26,943 nt of DNA, from the IMG/VR virus record IMGVR_UViG_3300030116_005956, positions 1-26,943 of that record. The stretch is one strand, 5' to 3'. Shown here one piece after another: positions 9,319-14,778 of the stretch. The DNA comes from a virus. Position 1 is the stretch's first letter, and every line of letters begins with the position of its first letter. Both the position numbers and the translations under genes were made by a program. Below the pieces are notes generated by a model. It did not search any database. It worked only from the letters and a program-made list of their open reading frames with translations, and was not told the origin of the DNA.

Positions 9319-9569
9319 TATTTTTTATCTTTCTCTTTAGGGGTTTCAGTTACTTCTTCTTTTTTTCTGTTAAAATATTTTAATAACATTTCAACATTAT
9401 CATTGTGCTTTGCCAACTCTGTGAGTTCTTTATCTAAAGCATCCATGATGTCTTGGTGCTCTCCTATACCAACTGATGCATTTAATAGAATTTCTATGTT
9501 TGCAATTCTTTTATTTATTTGACCAGTATAATAAGACTTAGCCGCGTTTATCATTAGTTCTCTTAACAT
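9318..9569 (-). CDS. Hypothetical helical protein, 83 aa
   Basis: Not recognised. The protein is almost entirely helical and charged, with a likely coiled coil over residues 15-70 (heptad-like Ile/Leu pattern in NKRIANIEILLN and DALDKELTELAKHNDNVEML) and a Lys/Glu-rich tail (KKEEVTETPKEKDKK). No membrane segment. The first ATG is supported by AAGGAGG four bases upstream. It overlaps the 3' end of the preceding 66-residue gene by 32 bases. A small adaptor or structural accessory is plausible, but no function can be assigned. Confidence 0.68.
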   Translation of the reverse strand: MLRELMINAAKSYYTGQINKRIANIEILLNASVGIGEHQDIMDALDKELTELAKHNDNVEMLLKYFNRKKEEVTETPKEKDKK

Positions 9570-9738
9570 TTAACCTCCTTCTGTCAAAATAACTTTTATT
9601 AAATCCTCGTTGCCACTCTTTCCCTCTGAAAGAATTTTCATTGTAAGGATTGGTTCTTTCATGGATAAATTTCCCAGTCTTTGATGTTTTATAAAACTCT
9701 CTCTGACCTTGTTTAAAAAATCTATCTACTATAGCCAT
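9538..9738 (-). CDS. Small basic protein, 66 aa
   Basis: Not recognised. Very basic and aromatic (RREFYKTSKTGKFIHER-like composition; KEWQRGFNKSYFDRRRLNVKR near the end), with no Cys and no hydrophobic helix, so nucleic-acid binding is a reasonable guess. The start ATG has AGGAAGG ten bases upstream, lying over the end of the ribonucleotide reductase gene, so it is expressed from the same transcript. Its last 32 bases overlap the following gene in another frame. Confidence 0.6.
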   Translation of the reverse strand: MAIVDRFFKQGQREFYKTSKTGKFIHERTNPYNENSFRGKEWQRGFNKSYFDRRRLNVKRTNDKRG

Positions 9739-9745
9739 AGCACAT

Positions 9746-11680
9746 TTACCTTCCTATGTCAACTATTTCACAGCTATCTGCTGTGCATGCTAGGGTTTGA
9801 TTGCCCACAGTATTATCTTCTTGCTCATAATCTTTAAGATTTGTCCAGTCAATATGCTCTGGCATTTTTTTAGCAAACTCTAAATAATGTTCTTCCGTGC
9901 AATCTTGATACGGAGCTTGTTCATACACCATATCATTTTTTGGTAAGAAAGAAAGTCCAGATGCAATGTTAAAATTATCATATATCCAACTGCCAGTTCT
10001 TACCCACTCATCTTTTCCTACAGAAATAGTTACAGAGGGTTTGTGCTCACACCAATGTTCTGCATATATTTTCCAAAACTCTAACTGTTCTATAGCACTC
10101 ATATCATCTCTAGTGATACAATTATCTGGTGATTTAATAGGAAAACTAAATACTGCGTTCTCTTTACTCCAACCATCTGTCTCCCAAGGTATTCCTTTAT
10201 CCATCATAAACTGCGTAAGAGGGTCTTTCTTATCTCCTCTTACTGTCCTGATATAATACTGACTATGTCGTGCATGAATACCAGAAGCAGAGTTTGTGAG
10301 TTGCGAAACTGTTCCAGAAGGTTTTACACAAGTAATAGCAGTGGATTGAGGTATGCCTATTTCTTTAGCATACGTTTTGTTTGTTTTAACTGCTATCTCT
10401 TTTAAATGTTGTAAAACTTCTGCTAAATTATGTGAAGCATCTTTACCATTAGTAATAGAGTTATCCATTATTCCAGTCATAGAAACGCCTAACAATCTTT
10501 CTTCTTCCGTATTCTTTTGCCATATCTTACGCAAATAAGGAAAATGAGTAAGAGTAGATTGAAAAGTTCCTATTATAGTAGCCATGTGAACTTTATGTTC
10601 TAATGTATCAATAGTATCATCTCCTCTTACGATAACTTCAGATAAATTACAGAATTGATATGGTCTTAGTATTATTTCACTGCAAGGATTAGTACCAAAA
10701 TCATACTCTGCATCTCTTCTGCCATTTTCTAAAACTTTTTGTTTTGCAGCACCTCTATAAAACATGCCTCGTTCGCCCGTTCCAGATTCAGCTAAAGCAA
10801 GCCACTCTCTCATAAAGGTATGTGAATCGGGCTTATCTGTATAAGCAACAGAGTTATTAGACATTTGTCTTTGTGGTTGTGTTTTATAAAACTCTCCAGT
10901 TTTAGCATGTCTCATTCTGCCATCAGATAAATTAGATAAACTAATCATAGCAGACCTTCTAACACCACCAGATACAACCACTTCTCCAACCTTGCACATC
11001 AAATCATGGCACTCTAAACTAGATAGTCTTCTGCCTTTAGCATCTTTAAATGTGCTTACTGTGAATCTAAATAGATTGTCCAAAGGCACAGGACCTGATG
11101 CCCTACCACCAAATATCTTTAATTTAGCACCTGCAGGTCTTATTAAATGTAAATCCCACTTAGGAACTTCCCCTGCCCATAGTAAAGCTAATAATTTACG
11201 AAATGCTTTTGCCCAACCTTCTTTGCTATCTTTTACTATAATAGTCTCTTCAGTATCAAAAAGTAAAGCAGGAACTTCCGGTAATTTATTTATACAATCT
11301 CTTTCTACAGAAAATCCCACACCAGTGCCACACATTAATATATACATAGCTTCATCAAATGCTTTAGGGTCATCAACTGGCAAATAAGAACAGTTATACC
11401 CTGCAGTATTATCTCTATCTAATGCCTTACCTGCTGTCATCATTGCTCTCATAGAAGGCATAACTTCTTGATGAAGAATAGCTTCTTGTATATTGTGGAC
11501 CAACTCTGGGTCAACCGCATAATTAAATTTATCTTTTAAATGTGCATTCATAAAATTCACATATCTGTGAACAGTTTCATGCCACTCTTCTCTTCTTTCT
11601 TCATCATCCATCCATCTAGCATACCTAGATTTGTGAATAAATTGTTGATAATTTGTGGGTAGGGTTACATTACTAATCAT
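9746..11680 (-). CDS. nrdJ: Class II (adenosylcobalamin-dependent) ribonucleotide reductase
   Basis: Makes deoxyribonucleotides from ribonucleotides using a radical generated from adenosylcobalamin; as a phage enzyme it supplies dNTPs for genome replication in the host cytoplasm. The 644 residues show the family landmarks in order: the first redox Cys in TAGYNCSYLPV (C97), a glycine-rich CGTGVGFSVER (117-127), the active-site motif NPCSEI with N331, C333 and E335, the second redox Cys in FCNLSEV (C344), the phosphate-binding PSGTVSQL (454-461) and SGIHARHSQYYIRTVR, and the C-terminal shuttle pair CTADSC (C632, C637). The layout fits the monomeric Lactobacillus-type enzyme (about 740 residues there). 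No N-terminal ATP cone is evident. It overlaps the upstream gene by ATGA. It requires cobalamin from the host. Confidence 0.95.
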   Translation of the reverse strand: MISNVTLPTNYQQFIHKSRYARWMDDEERREEWHETVHRYVNFMNAHLKDKFNYAVDPELVHNIQEAILHQEVMPSMRAMMTAGKALDRDNTAGYNCSYLPVDDPKAFDEAMYILMCGTGVGFSVERDCINKLPEVPALLFDTEETIIVKDSKEGWAKAFRKLLALLWAGEVPKWDLHLIRPAGAKLKIFGGRASGPVPLDNLFRFTVSTFKDAKGRRLSSLECHDLMCKVGEVVVSGGVRRSAMISLSNLSDGRMRHAKTGEFYKTQPQRQMSNNSVAYTDKPDSHTFMREWLALAESGTGERGMFYRGAAKQKVLENGRRDAEYDFGTNPCSEIILRPYQFCNLSEVIVRGDDTIDTLEHKVHMATIIGTFQSTLTHFPYLRKIWQKNTEEERLLGVSMTGIMDNSITNGKDASHNLAEVLQHLKEIAVKTNKTYAKEIGIPQSTAITCVKPSGTVSQLTNSASGIHARHSQYYIRTVRGDKKDPLTQFMMDKGIPWETDGWSKENAVFSFPIKSPDNCITRDDMSAIEQLEFWKIYAEHWCEHKPSVTISVGKDEWVRTGSWIYDNFNIASGLSFLPKNDMVYEQAPYQDCTEEHYLEFAKKMPEHIDWTNLKDYEQEDNTVGNQTLACTADSCEIVDIGR

Positions 11681-11847
11681 TTTATTACCTTTACTGTTAT
11701 GTCTTTAGTTGTTATACCTGCTATTTCATGCATTAAATCATTAATTATATCTTCTATTACCGAAGGAATCTCTTCTATATCAAGAGCAAATTCTTCAGTA
11801 TCAGCATCAGCTATAATTCTAATCTGTATCTTCTTCTTTGTTACCAT
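11677..11847 (-). CDS. Small hypothetical protein, about 56 aa
   Basis: Not recognised. A short alpha/beta-like protein with a basic start (MVTKKKIQIRIIADADTEEF), an acidic middle (DIEEIPSVIEDIINDLMHEI) and a strand-like end (TTKDITVKVIK). Candidate starts are TTG 11862, ATG 11859 and ATG 11847; the last gives a clean MVTKKK start and the shortest overlap with the upstream gene, but no start has a convincing ribosome site. Its stop overlaps the ribonucleotide reductase start as ATGA, so it is likely co-translated with that enzyme. Confidence 0.6.
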   Translation of the reverse strand: MVTKKKIQIRIIADADTEEFALDIEEIPSVIEDIINDLMHEIAGITTKDITVKVIK

Positions 11848-12073
11848 TTTCTTTAACATCAATTAATTCATTAAGATACCATTGAGCTTTCTCTAAATCT
11901 TGAATACCGTTTTTATACCTATATCTCCACAAATATTTCATAATATTACCTTGTAAGTAATACTCGTATCCAATGTCCGTCATAGCTTGAATAGCATCTA
12001 TACACTCTATTCCAGCAGTATTATAATGTGGAGGATTATTAACCATATCCTCTTCATCTACTTGTTTTCTCAT
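11819..12073 (-). CDS. DUF3310 family protein
   Basis: The core NNPPHYNTAGIECIDAI followed by a helix with GNIMKYLWRYRYKNG and DLEKAQWYLNELI is the DUF3310 signature, common in phages. The family includes T7 gp1.7, reported to be a nucleotide kinase acting on dGMP and dTMP, so a role in nucleotide metabolism is plausible and fits the adjacent ribonucleotide reductase. The frame extends upstream to an ATG at 12124, but the ATG at 12073 has AAGGAGG at 12085-12091 with an 11-base spacer and puts the domain near the N-terminus, so it is preferred (84 residues). Catalysis by this copy is inferred from the family only. Confidence 0.8.
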   Translation of the reverse strand: MRKQVDEEDMVNNPPHYNTAGIECIDAIQAMTDIGYEYYLQGNIMKYLWRYRYKNGIQDLEKAQWYLNELIDVKENGNKEEDTD

Positions 12074-12123
12074 AAGTTTAGAAACCTCCTTATATTTATT
12101 TTTTATAATTTCTTTATATTTCA

Positions 12124-12375
12124 TTAGTGAATAGTAACCTTTTTTAATTGTTTGTCAAGTGCAAAACTTGCTCTTCCATCCTCTAATACTTGGTCTGTAT
12201 CTCTTATAGCATAGTGCACCATACCTCGCGTTAAAAGTGCATAAAATATGCTATCGTCTTCCGTTAATAATTTATTGTCATGCTTGTGATAAATTTCCAT
12301 ATCAAAACCATTTTCATAATGTCGTATTATTATGGCGGAATCCCCACTTTTTAATTTTATATCTTTTGAACTCAT
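12124..12375 (-). CDS. Hypothetical protein, 83 aa
   Basis: Not recognised. A small beta-rich looking protein (DSAIIIRHYENGFDMEIYHK) with a helix (SIFYALLTRGMVHYAI), no Cys and no membrane segment. The chosen ATG has GAGGATAAC directly upstream; this ribosome site overlaps the stop of the hidden 27-residue membrane gene (TGAGGA), so the two are probably coupled. An upstream in-frame TTG at 12396 lies inside that micro-gene and is rejected as the start. The stop codon overlaps the alternative start of the DUF3310 gene. Confidence 0.65.
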   Translation of the reverse strand: MSSKDIKLKSGDSAIIIRHYENGFDMEIYHKHDNKLLTEDDSIFYALLTRGMVHYAIRDTDQVLEDGRASFALDKQLKKVTIH

Positions 12376-12385
12376 TATGTTATCC

Positions 12386-12469
12386 TCAATACACAATATT
12401 TACAAAAGTAAATATTAAAGCTAATGCAAAAAATAACAGCATTACTTTATCATAATTATCAGGTCTCAT
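12386..12469 (-). CDS. Hidden 27-aa single-helix membrane protein
   Basis: A reading frame in an apparent gap. ATG at 12469 overlaps the end of the nuclease gene (ATGAGACCTGA), with AGAGGA at 12477-12482 and a seven-base spacer. The product starts MRPDNYDKVM and continues as one uninterrupted hydrophobic helix (LLFFALALIFTFVNIV) to a C-terminal Tyr, i.e. a charged short head plus one transmembrane helix. The stop TGA merges into the ribosome site of the next gene. Good ribosome site, tight coupling on both sides and an unmistakable membrane helix all support a real gene despite its size. Function unknown; small phage membrane proteins of this type include lysis, exclusion and host-takeover factors. 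Confidence 0.7.
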   Translation of the reverse strand: MRPDNYDKVMLLFFALALIFTFVNIVY

Positions 12470-12806
12470 TTCGTATTCCTCTTTTAATAAAATGTTCTGC
12501 GTCTACTATAATTAAAGGATTTTTCCTATTCATTTTTATAACAAGTAAGGGCTCCCCATAATGATTGTGTGTCACTGCCTGCTCATAATAATTATATATT
12601 GTTGTAAGTCTTTCAGTGTTCTTACACTCTATATTATAGGGAAACTGTTTAAAAGCTTGTGAAGATAATTGAACATCTACACCATTTACTCCCATTGGAG
12701 TAGATTTAATATCTAATTCAGTTACATTTTTAAGAAGACTTAGAAGTTTTTCCGCTACCCATGTCTGTAATTTTCTTCCTTTTGCTTTTGCTGACCGAAC
12801 ACTCAT
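12459..12806 (-). CDS. PD-(D/E)XK nuclease, resolvase-like
   Basis: A 115-residue protein with the nuclease order: basic start with helix carrying E19 (KGRKLQTWVAEKLLSLL), then MGVNGVDVQLS with D44, then FPYNIECKNTE with E60 and K62, then a YNYYEQA helix with Q76, then PLLVIKMNRKNPLIIVD. This matches the small phage endonucleases of the PD-(D/E)XK superfamily related to archaeal-type Holliday junction resolvases. Likely role: cutting branched replication or recombination intermediates. The frame runs upstream to 12917, but that extension is basic low-complexity sequence overlapping another gene, while ATG 12806 follows TTGAGGAAG. It overlaps the micro-gene downstream by 11 bases. Confidence 0.75.
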   Translation of the reverse strand: MSVRSAKAKGRKLQTWVAEKLLSLLKNVTELDIKSTPMGVNGVDVQLSSQAFKQFPYNIECKNTERLTTIYNYYEQAVTHNHYGEPLLVIKMNRKNPLIIVDAEHFIKRGIRNET

Positions 12807-12999
12807 CTTCCTCAATCCTGATTTCCGTGATGTTTTTTGCTGGGATTGTGATTGTTTGGTTCTTTGTTTTAATCGTAGGGAACGGGACTTCGTTGTTAAG
12901 TTCTTTGATAAAACCATATGCTTGTTCTCTTGTTAATTTTATTATTTTGTTAACGGGACTATCTTCAATGCATCCTTTATACTGAATGCTCAGAAGCAC
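12730..12999 (-). CDS. Hypothetical protein, about 89 aa, start uncertain
   Basis: Not recognised, but the product looks real: an alternating helix and strand pattern (KIIKLTREQAYGFIKELNN, then TIKTKNQTITIPAKNITEIRIEE), ending in a Ser/Lys-rich tail. The frame is open far upstream over the exonuclease gene, but that part reads as out-of-frame shadow. The best usable start is GTG at 12999, which overlaps the exonuclease end by 23 bases but has no clear ribosome site; AAAGGA at about 12978 could serve a rare downstream start instead. The C-terminal 25 codons overlap the start of the resolvase-like gene in another frame. Start and exact length are therefore uncertain. Confidence 0.5.
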   Translation of the reverse strand: MLLSIQYKGCIEDSPVNKIIKLTREQAYGFIKELNNEVPFPTIKTKNQTITIPAKNITEIRIEEDECSVSKSKRKKITDMGSGKTSKSS

Positions 13000-13864
13000 G
13001 CCACTTTTTTGTGATATGGGTATACCAGACCCACTTCGGGTTTTTACCTTTGCTAGGGAGCTGTTTTTTAAACTCGACTTTTTTCCAACATTCCAATTTA
13101 AAGGGGCAGTAGCTACACTCCAATCCCAAGGTTCTATTCCCAGTTTCTTTTTTGTAAAAGACTTCTTTGACATCGGAGAAACACCGTTTAAAAGGTCTTT
13201 TAGCATGTAATGATTTAAAAGCATTGCGTAATTTATCACGTATATCCTCTCTTTCTTGTTTATTATTTTTTGCTTCTGCTATGGTTATTTCTCCAGTAGA
13301 TTTATTTAAAGCAATCCAGCCTTTAAAAGGCTTCTTTGCTGCCATAGCGTATCCATGTCCTTGAGCAACATATCCAAATGCATCAGATGCTTTTATTCTT
13401 TCATAAGCATCGTCTGGTTTAAATTTATGCTCAAATGCAAATGGGGATACAGTTTTTATATCATATATCCCATCATCTAATTCAATATCATATTCACCAG
13501 ATATCGAGTTATTTTTATCAATTTTGTATTCCACTTTCTTATGTTTATTTTTTACCTTAATTCCTGAAGCTTTAATAATAGAAATTAATAGAGCTTCAAG
13601 AACATCTCCCATAATCATACGCATTTTAAAATCATAGGAGGGAGCTTCAGCTTTAGCATTTTTAGATTGCATTTGTAATTGGCAAAGCGGTTTGCCTGCA
13701 TTACTCATACGTAATCTGAAATCGTTATCTTGTGCATTAAACTGTTTATTAAGTGCTTCTGCACAAGCTTCACTAAACTCCTTGATAAGGCGAGAGGGCA
13801 TTGAAGCCCTCCCTTGAGCTGCCTTTGAAAGGAAAGAAAGTATAGCAGCTTCTTTTTTATTCAT
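12977..13864 (-). CDS. RecB/Cas4-like PD-(D/E)XK exonuclease
   Basis: A 295-residue nuclease. Core motifs in order: GDVLEALL helix with E90, GEYDIEL with D126, the catalytic strand IYDIKTVS with D135 and K137, and a helix with YVAQGHGYAMA (Q169, Y172), the usual QxxxY motif of RecB-type nucleases. A lone Cys near the N-terminus (C61, PLCQLQMQ) and a C-terminal CxxCx5C cluster (C250, C253, C259) reproduce the four-cysteine arrangement that holds a 4Fe-4S cluster in Cas4 and AddB. A 5'-3' or end-processing exonuclease for phage recombination or host DNA degradation is likely. It overlaps the ssDNA-binding gene by ATGA, supporting a joint role in strand processing. The iron-sulphur cluster is inferred. 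Confidence 0.82.
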   Translation of the reverse strand: MNKKEAAILSFLSKAAQGRASMPSRLIKEFSEACAEALNKQFNAQDNDFRLRMSNAGKPLCQLQMQSKNAKAEAPSYDFKMRMIMGDVLEALLISIIKASGIKVKNKHKKVEYKIDKNNSISGEYDIELDDGIYDIKTVSPFAFEHKFKPDDAYERIKASDAFGYVAQGHGYAMAAKKPFKGWIALNKSTGEITIAEAKNNKQEREDIRDKLRNAFKSLHAKRPFKRCFSDVKEVFYKKETGNRTLGLECSYCPFKLECWKKVEFKKQLPSKGKNPKWVWYTHITKKWRASEHSV

Positions 13865-14721
13865 GACCCTAACGCAGCATCTACATCGTCATTAAGGGCA
13901 TCATCAACGTCAACATTAGCAGGAGCTTGGTCAATAACTTTGCCCTGCTTTCGCAAAACTTCGTCATACAAAGCCATAACTTTTTTGTTTTCGCTGTTAA
14001 TATAGTCCATGAAAAAAGATAAAGTAGATTGGTCTCCATCTGTGAAGTCTATAGGTCCGTCATTGACCTTAAAACCTCCAACGTAGTAGACTAGCCCACC
14101 ATTCTTTTTCTTTTCTAATGAACCTCGCAATTTGTAAAAAATAAATGGTTTCTTCTGTGCAGAGAGTGAGTCTATAGGCACAGAGATAGGCATAAAGTTA
14201 CTACCTCTGGCTCTCCACAACACAGGCAAATCATTCGCTTCTACAGAATTGCCATCTGCATCCACAGCATCTATAAAAGATGCTTTGCCAAACAACATAC
14301 GAAAACACTTTATATTTTTCTGTTGCAAGGCTTTGTCTGCAGATAAACCTTCACGTTGGCTAGCAGGAACAGAGCCACATCTAAAAGTTCCAACTGTATC
14401 TGGAATCTCCGTCTGTGGATAAAGATTATTAGCCATTACTGACCTGCTGACCATCTCATTTACCTCGGCATCATAATGTAAGTATTGATACCTTTGGGCA
14501 AACACTTGAAGGTCTATTTCTTTAGAGTATACGGTTTTACCCCCTATATCTAAAGATGTAGTCCACGAACCTGCAGGGATTGACCTGCCGGAATCGTCTT
14601 CGTGGTCTCTATTTATTTTTAGATAAAACATAGAGGGAGTTGCGTTAGACGGCTCATCCTGCCCTATTATTTTAGCTATGTCCTCAAAACTAGAGGACGA
14701 TGTTAAAGTTAAATCATTCAT
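13861..14721 (-). CDS. Putative single-stranded DNA-binding protein
   Basis: A 286-residue soluble protein whose middle (about 30-225) is beta-rich with many aromatic and basic residues (FYLKINR, LPVLWRARGSNFMPI, FIFYKLRGSLEKKKNGG, YYVGGFKV), and whose C-terminus is a disordered acidic tail (DVDDALNDDVDAALGS, 271-286). An OB-like body with an acidic tail is typical of single-stranded DNA-binding proteins, where the tail recruits polymerase, primase or nucleases. Position directly after DNA polymerase and before the exonuclease fits. ATG has AAGGAG nine bases upstream, and a strong sigma-70-type promoter lies just before it. No homology is verified, so the role is inferred from composition and context. 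Confidence 0.62.
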   Translation of the reverse strand: MNDLTLTSSSSFEDIAKIIGQDEPSNATPSMFYLKINRDHEDDSGRSIPAGSWTTSLDIGGKTVYSKEIDLQVFAQRYQYLHYDAEVNEMVSRSVMANNLYPQTEIPDTVGTFRCGSVPASQREGLSADKALQQKNIKCFRMLFGKASFIDAVDADGNSVEANDLPVLWRARGSNFMPISVPIDSLSAQKKPFIFYKLRGSLEKKKNGGLVYYVGGFKVNDGPIDFTDGDQSTLSFFMDYINSENKKVMALYDEVLRKQGKVIDQAPANVDVDDALNDDVDAALGS

Positions 14722-14749
14722 GATTATTTACTCCTTATTAAGAATCTTA

Positions 14750-14778
14750 TTTATACTAGATTATTAGTCATTAGTCAA
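14750..14778 (-). promoter_or_regulatory. Sigma-70-type promoter before the ssDNA-binding gene
   Basis: TTGACT (14773-14778), exactly 17 bases, TATAAA (14750-14755). The -35 lies inside the last codons of the polymerase gene and the -10 just after its stop; the ssDNA-binding gene starts about 30 bases downstream. The best promoter match in the window; it would let the second half of the replication block be expressed independently of the polymerase. Confidence 0.7.

Noticed and set aside
9966-11387. Three plus-strand open frames inside the ribonucleotide reductase gene
   Set aside because: Antisense shadows of a strongly conserved enzyme.
12807-12917. Basic N-terminal extension of the resolvase-like nuclease
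   Set aside because: Low-complexity Lys/Ser/Gln sequence in the overlap with another gene; ATG 12806 with a purine-rich ribosome site fits better.
13861-13864. Possible CRISPR Cas4 gene and adaptation module
   Set aside because: The nuclease downstream of this overlap has Cas4-like cysteines, but no cas1/cas2 or arrays are present and it sits in a replication operon; a phage RecB-type exonuclease is the simpler reading.
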